Shown piece by piece: positions 23,805-35,408 of a stretch of DNA of 64,000 bases. The position numbers and the translations under genes are program-made. The notes beneath the pieces were generated by a model that was given only the letters and a program-made list of their open reading frames with translations, searched no databases and was not told where the DNA came from. Position 1 is the first letter of the stretch; the number at the start of each line of letters is the position of its first letter. The stretch spans positions 50,017,313-50,081,312 of the forward strand of contig NC_045436.1 in NCBI RefSeq assembly GCF_002776525.5. Direction: 5' to 3'. This stretch comes from Piliocolobus tephrosceles (Eukaryota > Chordata > Mammalia > Primates > Cercopithecidae).

Positions 23805-24030
23805 GTACAGACAATACCTGACTTAATGATGGTTTCACCTACGATTTTTTTTTCCAAAAATGTTGTAGATTTTAATATGCTTCTTGACTTACAGTGAGGT
23901 TGTGTCCCAGATAAACCCGTTGTAAGTTAAAAATAATATGTTGAAAGTGTGTTTTGACTTAAGATATTTTCAACTTGTGATGGATTTATCTGGGATATAA
24001 TTCCATCATAAGTCAAGGAACATCTGTATT
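23805..24030. repeat. Possible Tigger/mariner-type DNA transposon remnant
   Basis: 'aatacctgacttaatgatgg' at one end and 'ccatcataagtcaaggaac' at the other form imperfect inverted ends around a short AT-rich middle. Confidence 0.45.
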
Positions 24031-24149
24031 TTAGAACTATAGAATTTATTGAAACTTGCAGCTTCCAGAGGAAGACTTGGACAGTACATTGTGGTTAATT
24101 TTGGTCAATTCTTTTAAAAAAAAACTTAGTGTGATAGACACTGTCATTG

Positions 24150-24662
24150 CCTGAGTCCCTTAAAAAATAAAGCCTAAGGCAAAATATATATGCTAATGCT
24201 TTGAAGAGGATTGCAGAAATGTCTGCAGTTCTGTTTCTCCCTATATTCATTCATTTGCAATGTGTCTCTGTAACTCTTCTCATTAAGGAGTGGAATCTAT
24301 TTCCTCAACCCTGAGTCTGAGCTAGCCTTGTTATGAAGTTTTGCCCAATGGAATGTGGTGAAAATGATCATGTGGTTGTTTTAAGCGTAACCTTTAAGAG
24401 GTCTTGCGTGCTTCCACTTGCTTTTTTGGGATCCTGCTCCGCTGCTATAGAATAAACCTGGGCTAGCCTATTGGGGGATGAGATTATGTGGAGCAGCAGT
24501 GAGCCATCTGTCTTAGACTAGCCAACACTTAGCCAACCTAGCAACTGGGGAAAAAGTGCGTGAGTGAGTCCAGCAGAGACCAGAAGAATTGCCCAGCAGA
24601 GCCCAGCCCACATAGCCAATCTATAGCATGTGACCCAAATAAATGCATGTTGTTTTAAGACC
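24150..24662 (+). repeat. MLT1-like MaLR LTR (old)
   Basis: The series 'tggatttctgcag'-like start, 'gggggatgagattatgtgga', 'agcagagcccagcccacat' and 'aataaatgcatgttgtttta' follows an old MaLR LTR pattern. The 3' end is interrupted by an A-rich run and an Alu. Confidence 0.5.
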
Positions 24663-24673
24663 AAAAAAAAAAA

Positions 24674-25002
24674 AAAGAAAGAAAGAAAGAAAAAGAGGTG
24701 GGATTCAGTGGCTCATGCTTGTAATCCTAGCACTTTGGGAGGTCGAGGTGGGTGGATCACCTGAGGTCCGGAGTTCAAGACCCAGCATGGCCAACATGGC
24801 AAAATCCGTCGCTACTGAAAATATAAAGTTAGCCAGGCATGATAGTGAACGCCTGTAGTCCCAGCTACTCTGGAGGCTGAGGCAAGAGAACCACTTGAAT
24901 CTGGGAGGCAGAGGTTGCAGTGAGCCAAGATCCTGTCTCTTTACTCCAGCCTGGGTGACAGAGTGAGACTCTGTCTCAAAAAAAAAAAAAAAAAAAAAAT
25001 TG
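24674..25002 (+). repeat. Alu element preceded by (GAAA)n
   Basis: Alu body from 'gtgggattcagtggctcatg' at 24697 to a 22-base A-tail. A short gaaagaaagaaag run precedes it. Confidence 0.93.
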
Positions 25003-26311
25003 ATCAATTTCCACTCTTAGCATAGTAGCAGCTAACCATCTTCTGCCACTGAATCTCATGGCAGGCAGCTGTGCACATGTTCCTAGAGTGGTTTGCACAC
25101 AGCTTGTAGGAGCTAGGGGGGCAAAAAGGACAATGTCCTCAAAACATTAGATCTGAGCTCTGATTCCTGACTGCTACTTGTGATCACAGAGGTGCAGAGA
25201 GTCATTAGCCATTGTTGCACTTCTATTATTGCAAGCCCCTCACCTGGTTGAAGTAACTTCCAGGAGAATTAAAGAGCTGATGCTTCCCTCTCCACTCCCA
25301 TTCATTTTTCTCATTTTCCCCTTTTGGGAGCCAGACAAAAACACAATTGCATATATGAGAGAAATCAGAAAGTCATGGCGCATGCCTAGGGGATGGTGCA
25401 GGCTCAGAAAAGACCTGAGAAGGCCTTAGATTTATTCTTTAGGCTCATCCTAGGCAAAGAGGGCTTACAACAATCAAAAAAGAAAAATAAAAACAGTAAC
25501 AAAAACAGCAAACCGTGGAGAAGAGGAAGAATCTGATTTCCAGAGTTAACACATTAGTAAATTCTAATGTCTGGTTTTCAACAAAAATATCACAAAGGAT
25601 ACAAAGAAACAGGAAAGTGTAACCCATTCAAATGAAACCTAAAGAGACTCAAAAAAAAAAAAAAAAGGAATTTAAAGTCAAGAAAATTACATATGAACAA
25701 AATGGAAATATCAAAAACAGATAGAAAACCTAAACGAAACCAAAAAGAAATTCTGGAGCTAAAAAGTACAATAACTGAAATGAAAAATTCACAAGAGGGA
25801 TTCAAAGGCACATTGAAGAGTTAGAAGAAAGAATCAGAAAACTTGAAGAAAGGATAACAGAAATTATTGAGTCTGAGGAACAGAAAGAAAAGAGATTGAA
25901 GAAATGTGAAAGGAGCCTAAGGAACTTGTGGGATACCTCAAGCAGATCAACATACACATTGTGATAATTACAGAAGGAGAAGAGAGAGAAAAGGCTGGTG
26001 AGAGTATTTGAAGAAATGATGACCAACAACTTCCCATATTTGATGAAAAACATGAATATAAATATCTAAGAAGTTCAATAAACTTCAAGTAGGATGAACT
26101 CAAAGAAATCCATACTGAGATACATTATAATCAAACTATCAAAAGAGAATTTTGAAAGCAGCAAAAGAGAAATGACTCTTCACATACAAATGATCCTCAA
26201 TAAGATTATCAGCAGATTTCTTATCAAAAACTTTGGAGGCCAGAAGACAATGAGCTAATATAGTCAAAATGGTAAAAGAAAAAAATCTGTCAATCAAGAA
26301 TCCCATATCTG

Positions 26312-26594
26312 GCAGGGCGCGGTGGCTCATGCCCCTAATCCCAGCACTTTGGGAGGCTGGGGTGGGTGGATCACGAGGTCAGGAGATCCAGACCATCCTG
26401 GTTAGTACAGTGAAACCCCATCTCTACTAAAAATACAAAAAATTAGCTGGGCATGGTGGCGGGCACCTGTTGTCCCAGCTACTCCAGGAGAATGGCGTGA
26501 ATTCAGGAGGTGGAGCTTGCAGTGAGCTGAGATCGTGCCACTGCCCTCCAGCCTGGGCAACAGTGTGAGACTCCGGGTCAAAAAAAAAAAAAGA
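26312..26594 (+). repeat. Alu element, Y-like
   Basis: From 'ggcagggcgcggtggctcatg' to an A-tail at 26580-26592. The target word 'aagaatc(c/g)catatctggc' is repeated on both sides. Confidence 0.94.
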
Positions 26595-26925
26595 ATCGCA
26601 TATCTGGCAAAAACTCCTTCGAAATTGAAGTAGGAGGTAAGACTTTCCAGATAAACAAAAGTTGAGGAAGTTCATTACCACTAGACCTCCCCTACAAGAA
26701 ATGCTAAATGGAGTCTTGCAAGTTGAAAGGACACTAGACAGTAACTGAACGTGTATAAAGAAATAAAGATAAGTAAAGGTAAATACATGGGAAATTATAA
26801 AAGCTAGTATTATTGTAACAATGGTATGTAACTCCACTTTTTGTTTACAACATGACTTGAGACCAATACATTAACAAAAACCAATGATTAGTGCAAAAGC
26901 TAGTATTATTGTAACTTTAGTTTTG

Positions 26926-27384
26926 TTGGGAAAACTCCCTGCCAGGACTGAGAACTACCCTCTACAAGTGGAGGCAAATTACTGATTTGCCATCAGACCA
27001 AAGAAAGAGGCAAATGATTCCAGGTTGGCAGGTAGTCAAAGATTTATTCAGGGGAAATTTACAAGGCAGCCTCAGGCAGCAGCAAGACAAGGTAGATTTC
27101 AGTGCTTATAGCGCATGCCCATCTAGTCTTTTATATCATGAAGAGGGAATGGAGGGACTGGGGGAAGTCACTGATGGTATGTTAAGCCATCTGGTTGTTT
27201 TCTTAATCTGTTTACTCTCTGCTTACAGGAACTGATTGGGTTTTGTAGAGTCTGGTCAACATTCCTAAGGGGAGGAGGGATGTTGCAGACAGCCGCAGTT
27301 ATTTTAGCACTGGTATGCATTTTTAGGTCACTGCATCCTACAATGCACTTTGTGGTCATATACCCAGAAAACATTTTCGCAACA
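26926..27384 (-). mobile_element. Solo LTR, likely class I ERV, family unknown
   Basis: On the minus strand it starts TGTTGCGAAAATGTTTTC and ends GGAGTTTTCCCAACA, giving TG...CA ends over about 460 bp. An AATAAA (in 'gaataaatctttgac') lies near 27045. It interrupts the old L1. No clean target duplication is visible. Confidence 0.65.
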
Positions 27385-27838
27385 GGTAGCTCCACATTTT
27401 ATTTTCTACTTAATTTAAGGGACTAATATATTTAGTTTGTTGTGGACACACGTATAGAGATGTGATTATGTGATATCAACAGCTGAAAGGGGTGGGGGAC
27501 AGGGCAGTTAAGGAGCAGTCTTTGTATGTTTTTCAAATTAAGCTGCTATAAATTTATGTTAGAAGCTTCCTTATTTAGAATGTTAAATGTAATCCCATGA
27601 TAACACAAAGAAAATAGCTAAAAGAAGATAAGAAAGGAAGTTAAAGGTTTCATTACAAAAATCAACTAAACACAAAAGAAGACAGATAAGAAACGAGGAA
27701 CAAAATAAAGCTGCAATATATAGAAAATAGCACAATGACAGAATTCCCTCATCAGTAATTATTTTAAATGTAAATGGGTTAAACCTCTATGAAAAGACAG
27801 AGATTAGAAGAATGGGTTTAAAAAACCATGATTCAAGA

Positions 27839-28138
27839 CTCCCGTGCCACATAACATTTCAATGATGAAATGCCCATAGGATGATAATATAATAGTAAGA
27901 TTATAATACCATATTTTTATTATGTATTTTCTATGTTTAGATATACAAACACCATTGGGTTACAGCTGCCTACAGTATATAATATGGTAACATGCCGTAC
28001 AGCTTTGTAGCCTAGGAGCAATAGGCTATACCATACCATCTAGGTTTGTTTCTGTGATATTTACATGATGATGAAATTGCATAACTGCATTTCTTAAGAA
28101 TATGTACCCATACATAAATGATACATGACTGTATATGC
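27839..28138. repeat. Tigger-type non-autonomous DNA transposon
   Basis: Shares with 38216-38785 the words 'ctatgtttagatata', 'tttgtagcctaggagca' and 'ataccatctaggtttgt'. Ends resemble 'gtgccacataac...' and '...gatacatgactgta'. Confidence 0.7.
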
Positions 28139-28323
28139 TGTCTGTAAGAGACATAAGACCTAAAAACAAAAACAGGTTGAAAGTGAAAGGACAGGAAAGG
28201 ATATTCCATGAAACTAATAACCAAATATTAAGGATGGCGATACTAGTATCCAACAAAATACACTTCAAAGCAAAAAAGGTTACTAATGACAAAGAAGGAC
28301 ATTATATACTAAAAAATGGTTCA

Positions 28324-28615
28324 GGATGAGTACGTTGGCTCATGCATTTGTAATCTCAGCACTTTGGGAGACCAAAGTATGAGGGTGCCTTGAGACCAGG
28401 AGTTGGAGACAGCCTGGGCAACATAGGAAACCCTGTCTCTACAGAAAATTTAAAAATTAGCTGAGCATGGAAGCACATGCCTGTAGTCTCAGCTACTCAG
28501 GAGGCTGAGGCAGAAGGATAGCTTGAGCCAAAGCATTGGAGGCTGCAGTGAGCTGTGATCACACCACAGCACTTCAGCCTGGGTGACAGAGCACAATCCT
28601 GTCTTAGAAAAATAA
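28324..28615 (+). repeat. Alu element (old J-type)
   Basis: Divergent dimer from 'aggatgagtacgttggctcatg'. Target word 'aatggttca' / 'aaaggttca' on both sides. Confidence 0.88.
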
Positions 28616-30061
28616 AAAACATAAAAGGTTCAATACAGCACGAAGGTATAACAGTTGTAAACATTTATGCTCCTAATGACAAACCATCAACATATATGAA
28701 ACAAAAATTGACAGAATTGAAGGGAAAAGTACAGTTCTGTATTAATAGTTAGAGACTTTAATATCCCAATCTCAATAGTGGATAGAACCATCAAAATCTA
28801 AGCAAGGAAATAGAGGACTTTCACAACACAATAAACCAAATAGATCTAACAACCATACACGGAACAGTCCATCCAACAATGAAATACACATTCTTCTCAA
28901 GTATACATAGGATAAATTCCAAGAGAGGTCATAAATTAAGTGTGAATTGATTTTAAAAGACAGCAAAGTATCTTCTTTGACCGCAATGGGATGAAGTTAG
29001 AAATCAAAAACAAAAGGAAAACTGGAAAATTTTTTAAATCATGGAAATTAACACACTCTTAACCATTAGATCAAAAAAGAAACCACAAGACAAATAATAA
29101 AAAGACAAGTGAAAATGAAAACACAGCATACCAAAACTTAGGAGATACAGCAAAAGCAGTGCCAAGGGGAAGTTCTAGCTATAAATTCTTACATTAAAAA
29201 ATAAGAGTCTGGTCTGAAGAAAGCAAAATTTAAAATAATTTAAAAAAATAAGACAAATATCAAATCACCAATCTGACTTTCCAATTTAAGGAACTGAAAA
29301 GGAAGAGCAAACTAAACCCAGAGCTAGCAGTAGAAAGGAAGTAGTAAAGATTAGAATAGATATAAATGAAATAGAGACTAGAAAAATAATACAGAAAAAT
29401 CAAAATGAAACCAAAAGTTGGTTATTCAAAAATCAAAAAACTTTGCAGATCTTTAGCTAGATCTACTCATGACAAAGGAGACAAATCAGAAATGAAAATG
29501 AGGACATTACTACCATTTCCACAGAAATGAAAAGGGTTATAGGGGAATACAATCAGCAATTGTGTGCCAACAAATTGGTTAACCCAAGTGAAATGGAGAA
29601 ATTCCTAGAAACATTAAACCTACCCGGCTAAACCATGAAGAAATAAAAAATGTGAGTAGATTTGTAACTACTAAAGAGATTCAATCAGTAATCAAACATC
29701 TCATGTCAAAAGCCCTAAAACCTGATGGCTTCACTGATGAATTCTACCAAGCATTTAAAGAAAAATTGCATCAATCATTTCAGACTTCCCAAAAATTGAA
29801 GATGAGAGCATACTCTTAACACATTCTATGAGGCCTGCCTTAACCTAATACCAAGGCCAGTAAAGGTACTACAGGAAAACTACAGACCAATATCCCTTAT
29901 GAAGACTGATGCAAAAATCCTCTGAAAGGTACTTGCATACAGAATTCAGCAGTATAGTTAAAGGATCATACAGTTTAAGTCATCACTTAATGTTGATAGG
30001 TACTTGGAAACTGTCACTCTAAGCAAAATGGTACATCAGGAAGCCAATTTTGCCATAGGCT

Positions 30062-30333
30062 TGCCAGGCACACTGCCTCACACCTGTAATCCCAGCCCTT
30101 TGGGAGGATAAGATGGGAGGTTCACTTGAGCTCAGGAGCTCAAGACCAGCCTGGGCAATAGAGTGAGACTCATCTCTACCAAAAAAAAAAAAAAAAAAAA
30201 GCCTATAGTCCTAGCTGCTTGGGAGGCTAAGGTAGAAAGTAGAAGGATCACTTGAGCCCAGGAGGTAGAGATTGCAGTGAGCTGAGGTTAAGCCACTGTG
30301 TTTTAGCCTGGCCAACAGAGGAAGACTCTGTCT

Positions 30334-30364
<31 letters not shown>
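30062..30364 (+). repeat. Alu element (old) with long internal A-run and A-tail
   Basis: The two arms are separated by 20 A's at about 30181-30200, and a 30-base A-tail ends at 30364. Right-arm words are 'ttgcagtgagctgaggtta'. Confidence 0.88.
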
Positions 30365-30366
<2 letters not shown>

Positions 30367-30640
30367 CTAATTTCTATAAACAAGAATTAAGTTCCTACAG
30401 CATGTTTTTGGTCACAAAAACATCATCAAAGTCCTAAAGAAAGACCCAAAACATCTCCAGCTTTAAACACTGAAATAAATGCAAGCTACATGTACATTTA
30501 AGAAAGATTAATAAAAACAAGTAAAATATTTACCTAATTTCTGGCAAATCTATGACTGACAGTGGTTGTAGTAATTGTCGGTTAAATCAAAGAATAAATT
30601 CTTGCAAAGAGAAAATCGTAAAGAGCACACAGTTCATAAA
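30365..30640. other. Unclassified AT-rich sequence
   Basis: No gene seen. Possibly part of an old DNA transposon; not confident. Confidence 0.4.
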
Positions 30641-30644
30641 CAAT

Positions 30645-30935
30645 AACAGGTCATGCCTGTAATCCAGGTACTTTTGGGAGGCTGAGGCCAGAGGATCCCT
30701 TGAGCCCAGGACATTGAGACCAGCTTGGGCAACATAGTAAGACATCATCTCTACAAAAAAATTAAAAACACAAATGAGTTGAGCACGATAGTGCACGCAT
30801 GTAGTCCCAACTACTCAGGAGGCCGAGGTGGGAAAATCACTTGAGTCCCAGAGGTCGAGACTGCAGTGAGCCACTTTTGTGCCACTGTACTCCAACCGGG
30901 GTGAGAGTCTGTCTAAAAAAACAACAACAAAAAAA
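30645..30935 (+). repeat. Alu element (old J-type)
   Basis: 'ggtcatgcctgtaatccagg' to 'gagagtctgtctaaaaaaac'. Many substitutions. Confidence 0.88.
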
Positions 30936-31462
30936 ATGGAGGAGGCAGAGCAAGACAGCTAAATGGAAGCCTCCAATTGTGGAGGTGTCTCCTGACAGGG
31001 ACACCAAATTTAACCACTTTCTGTATTAAAAAGCACCTTCATAAGAACCAAAAATCAGGTGAGCACTCGTAGTACCTGGTTTTAACTTCATATGACTGGA
31101 AGAGGCACTGAGGAGGGTAGGAAAGACAGTCTTGAATTGCTAACACCTCCCTCCCCCAGCCCCCAGCAGTGGCCACGTGGCACACAGAGAGAGACTGCAC
31201 TTGAAGGAGGGAGAGTGCAGTGATTGTGGGACTGTGTTGGAATTTAGTGCTCCCCTGTTGCAGTTGAGAACAACACTGGGCAGAACTCAGCCAGCACCCA
31301 CAGAGGGAGCATTTAGACCAGCTCTAGCCAGAAGGAATTTGCCCATCCCAGAGGTCGGAACATGAGTTTCAGCAAGCTTTGCCACCATGGGCTAACATAC
31401 CCCACAGTTCTAAATAAACCTGAAAGACAGTCTAGACCACAAGGACTGCACCTCCTAGAAAG

Positions 31463-31786
31463 GTTTTTTTTTTTTTTTTTTTTTTTCTTTCTATTTTTTA
31501 TTTTTGAAATGGAGTCTTGCTCTGTCACCCAGGCTGGAGTGCAGTGGCATGATCTTGGCTCACTGCAACCTCCACCTCCCGGGTTCAAGCAATTCTCTGC
31601 CTCAGCCTCCCAAGTAGCTGGGATTACAAGTGCCCACCACCACACCCAGTTAATTTTTGTATTTTTAGTAGAGATGGGGTTTCACCATCTTGGTCAGGCT
31701 GGTCTTGAACTCCTGACCTTGTGATCTACCCACCTCACCCTCCCAAAGTGCTGGGATTACAGGCGTGAGCCACCGCACCTGGCCTG
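31463..31786 (-). repeat. Alu element, antisense
   Basis: T-run at 31464-31486, then a full body to 'gagccaccgcacctggcc'. Target word 'tagaaagg' / 'tggaaagt'. Confidence 0.95.
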
Positions 31787-31885
31787 GAAAGTTCTAATGC
31801 TGTGCTGGGCTCAGAACCAGTGGACTTGGGGGACATGTGACATAGTGAGACACCAGCCCAAACTTCAAAAAGATATCAATATTCA

Positions 31886-32167
31886 GGCCGGGCATGGTGG
31901 TTCATGCCTGTAATCCCAGCACTTTGGGAGGCCAAGGCGGGCAGATTGCCTGAGCTCAGGAGTTCAAGACCAGCCTGGCCAACATGGTGAAATCCCGTCT
32001 CTACTAAAAATACAAAAATTAGCCAGGTGTGGTGGTGCGCACCTGTAATCCCAACTATTCGGGAGGCTGAGGCAGGAGAATCGCTTAAACCCGGGAGGCA
32101 GAGGTTGTAGTGAGCTGAGCTCACACCACTGCACTCCAGCCTGGGCGACAGAGTGAGACTCTTTCTC

Positions 32168-32198
<31 letters not shown>
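31886..32198 (+). repeat. Alu element, long A-tail
   Basis: 'ggccgggcatggtggttcatg' to about 30 A's at 32168-32197. Confidence 0.96.
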
Positions 32199-32339
32199 AA
32201 GTACAAGGTGGTTATAGAACACTAAGCCCATTTAACCCAAAGAAGACTACCTCAAGGCATTTAATAATCAAACTCCCAAAGGTCAAGAATAAAAAGAGAT
32301 CCTAAAAGCAGCAAGAGAAAAGAAACAACATACAATGGA

Positions 32340-32634
32340 GGCCAGGAATGCTGGCTGACACCTGTAATTGAGCACTTTGGGAGGCTGAGACCAAGTGGAT
32401 TGCTTAAGGTCAGGAGTTCAAGACCAGCATGGCCAACATGGCAAAACCCTGTCTCTACTAAAAATACAAAAATTAGCCAGGCATGGTGGTGTGTGCCTGT
32501 AATTCCAGCTACTCAGGAGGCTGAGGCATGAGAATCATTTGAACATGGGAAGCAAAGGTTGCAGTGAGCCAAGATCGTGCCGCTCTACCAGTCTGGGTGA
32601 CAGAGTGAGACTGTCTCAAAGAAAAACAAACAAC
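32340..32634 (+). repeat. Alu element
   Basis: 'ggccaggaatgctggctgac' to 'gagactgtctcaaag'. Target word 'acatacaatgga' / 'acgtacaatgga' flanks it. Confidence 0.94.
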
Positions 32635-33033
32635 CACGTACAATGGAACTCCAATAGGTCTGGCAACAGACTTTTTGGTGGAAACCTTATAGGCCAGGAG
32701 AGAATGGCATGACATATTTCAAGTGCTGAAGGAAAAAAACTTTTACCCTCAAGTAGTATATCTAGCAAAAATGTCCTTCAAACATGAAGGAGAAATACTT
32801 TTCCAGACAGACAAAAGCTGAGGGATTTCATCAACACCAGACCTTTCTTACAAGAAATGCCAAAAGGAGTTCAATCTGAAAGGAAATGATGTTAAATGAG
32901 CAATAAGAAATCATCTGAAGGTACAAAACTCACTGGTAACAGTAAATACACATAAAAATACAGAATATTATAACTGTAATTGTGGTGTGTAAGGGACTCA
33001 TATCTTAAGTAGAACAATAAAAATGAATCGATC

Positions 33034-33322
33034 AAGCTGGGTGCAGTGGCTCACGCCTGTAATCCCAACACTTTGGGAGGTGGACTCCTGAAGTCAGGAG
33101 TTCGAGACCAGCCTGGCCAACATGGTGAAACCCCATCTCTACTAAAAACACAGAAAATTAGCCAGGTGTGGTGGCGGGCACCTGTAATCCCAGCTACTTG
33201 GGAGGCTGAGGCAGGAGAATTGCTTGAACCCAGGAGGGGGAGGTTGCAGTGAGCTGACATCAGGCCCTGTACTCCAGCCTGGGCGACAGAGACTCTGCCT
33301 CAGAAAAACAAAAAACAAAAAA
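33034..33322 (+). repeat. Alu element
   Basis: 'agctgggtgcagtggctcacg' to a (CAAAAA) tail. It separates the ORF1-like and ORF2 parts of the host L1. Confidence 0.94.
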
Positions 33323-34719
33323 CCTGGGACCTGATGGCTTCACTGCCGAATTTTACCAAAGATTTAAAGAAGAACTATTACCAATCCTTCTCAAAGTATT
33401 CCAAAAAATAGAGGTGGAGAGAATACTCCCAAACTCATTCTATGAGGTCAGTATTACTCTGATAGCAGAATCAGACAAAGATGAATCAAAAAAAGAAAAC
33501 TGCAGGCCAATATCCCTGATGAACGTTTTTGCAAAAGTCCTCAATAAAATACTGGCAAACCATATTCAACAACACATTAAAAAGATCATTTATCATGATC
33601 AAGTGGGATTTATCCCTGGGATGCAAGGGTGTTTCAACAAATGCAAATCAGTCAGTGTGATAATATGATAACATCATATCAACAGAATGAAGGACAAAAC
33701 CATGTGGTCATTTTGATTGATGCTGAAAAATCATTTTATAAAATTCAATATTCCTTCATGATAAAAACCCTCAAATAACTGGGTATAGAAGGAACATAAC
33801 ATAATAAATGCCATATATGACAGACCCATAGCTGGTGTCATATTGAATGGGGAAAAACTGAAAGGCTTTCTTCTAAGATCTGGAACACAACATGGATGCC
33901 CACTGTGACCACTGTTATTCAACAGTACTGTATATCCTAGATAGAGCAATCACACAAGAGAAAGAAAAGGCATCCAAATTGGAAAGGAAGAAGTCAAATT
34001 ATTGTTGTTTGCTGACAATATGATTTTACTTTTGGAAAAACCTAAAGACGCCACAAGAAAAGTATTAGAACTGATAAATTCCGTAAAGTTGCAGGATAGA
34101 AATCAACATACAAAAATAAGTAGCACCCTTTCCACAGCTTCCCATTCTTTAGAAACCAGGCTGCATATTCCCGATGGTGGCAGGCTGGATTCCGGGCTCT
34201 CACATCCCCACCAGCCTCCCTGAAGGCAGATGGGTGGCCATGGAGACCCATCCGGACCCATGGTCTCCAATGTAATACAGGGTGGGTGATGCCAGTGTGC
34301 CAGAAGCCATATTTGACCAGAACATTGGGAAGGTCATAGCCATGCAGGAGGTTCTTGTGAGAAGATGAATTGGTGAAGAGAGAGGCCAAGATGAAGATGC
34401 CTCCAGGAGTGGGCCTGTTTGGGACTGGCAGCTCCACCCAGGTTCTGCTCTCGCTGCTGAGGGCAGAGGGGTTCACTGGTGAGACCCTTTGGGGAAAGAC
34501 TGAGGAGGAGGCAAAGCAGCTTGCTGCTTCTGTGTCAGCCGGACCAATGACATCTTGCTGCACCAAGATAAGGATCTGGTGTGCATTAGCATCTCCCCTC
34601 CACTCACCCAGCAGATACATGTCAAGGCTCTAGATTGGCTGTGTCTACGATTGTTTCTGCTGCAAGTTGGCCAGATGAGTTCCCCTCCTGAGCCTGTGTG
34701 AACAGAATCCATCTTGGTA

Positions 34720-35408
34720 TGATATGGTTTGGGTTCCTGTCCCCACTCACATCTCACCTTGAATGATAATCCCCATAATCCACATGTGTGGAAGGAAGGA
34801 CCCAGTAGGAGTTGATTGGATCATAGGGGCTGTTTCTCCCATGCTGCTCTCATGATAGTGAGTGAATTCTCAAGAGAGCTGATGGTTTTATAAGCTTTTG
34901 ACATTTCCCCTGCTTGCCCTTGTCTCTCCTGCCACCAAGTGAAGAAGGTCCTTGCTTCCCCTTCACCTTCTGGCCATGATTGTAAGTTTCCTGAGCCCTC
35001 CCCAGCCACATGGAACTGTGAGTCAATTAAACTTCTTTCCTTTATAAATTACCCAGTCTCAGGCCAGGTGCGGTGGCTCATGCCTGTAATCCCAGCACTT
35101 TGGGAGGCCAAGGCAGGTGGATCACGAGGTCAGGAGTTCAAGACCAGCCTGACTAATAATAGTGAAACTCCATCTCTTCTAAAAATACAAAAATTAGCCA
35201 GGCGTGGTCGTGCACGCCTGTAGTCCCAGCTACTTGGGAGGCTGAGGCAGGAGAATCGCTTGAACTCGGGAGGCAGAGGTTGCAGTGAGCCGAGATCATG
35301 CCACTGCACTCCAGCCTGGGCGACAGAGCAAGACTCCATCTTGAAAAAATAAATAAATTACCCAGTCTCGGGTATTTCTTTATAGCAGTGTGAGAATGGA
35401 CTAATACA
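34720..35408 (+). mobile_element. MST/THE1-type MaLR LTR inside the GFOD2 pseudogene
   Basis: Starts 'tgatatggtttgggttcctg', ends 'gaatggactaataca'. An Alu interrupts it at 35063-35356. About 80 bases on its left (34638-34719) belong neither to the LTR nor to GFOD2 as far as I can tell. Confidence 0.88.
35063..35356 (+). repeat. Alu element
   Basis: 'ggccaggtgcggtggctcatg' to 'aaaaaataaataaa'. The LTR word 'aaattacccagtctc' is duplicated on both sides as target site. Confidence 0.96.

Larger units (their letters stand above)
25010..29965 (+). mobile_element. Old LINE-1 (L1M-type), several kb, interrupted
   Basis: ORF1-type coiled-coil sequence ('gaaagaatcagaaaacttga', 25820-26120), then 'cccatatctggcaaaaac'-type sequence, then ORF2 endonuclease and RT remains (28620-29930, 'ccctaaaacctgatggcttc', 'aaaactacagaccaatatcc'). 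Insertions: Alu 26312-26594, solo LTR 26926-27384, Tigger-type element 27839-28138, Alu 28324-28615. Stops throughout. The start is uncertain. Confidence 0.75.
30936..34125 (+). mobile_element. LINE-1, same type as 104-6128, 5' end to mid ORF2, split by four Alus
   Basis: 5' UTR at 30936-31465 and 31787-31885 ('accaaaaatcaggtgagcac', shared with 227-246). ORF1-region sequence at 32200-32338 and 32640-33025 is nearly identical in order to 2670-3130. ORF2 RT is at 33325-34125. The polymerase motif reads LFADNMILL (34004-34030), with Asn at the second catalytic Asp. The element ends at a junction with the GFOD2 pseudogene. Confidence 0.82.

Noticed and set aside
31362..31724. Long frames reading through Alu sequence (this one and similar frames across the window)
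   Set aside because: The translated words are typical Alu translations such as SVTQAGVQWHDL; they are repeat shadows.
33414..34223. Possible active L1 reverse transcriptase
   Set aside because: The frame is broken many times, and the catalytic motif reads FADN in place of FADD.
34042..34620. 192-codon minus-strand frame
   Set aside because: Antisense shadow of the GFOD2 pseudogene.
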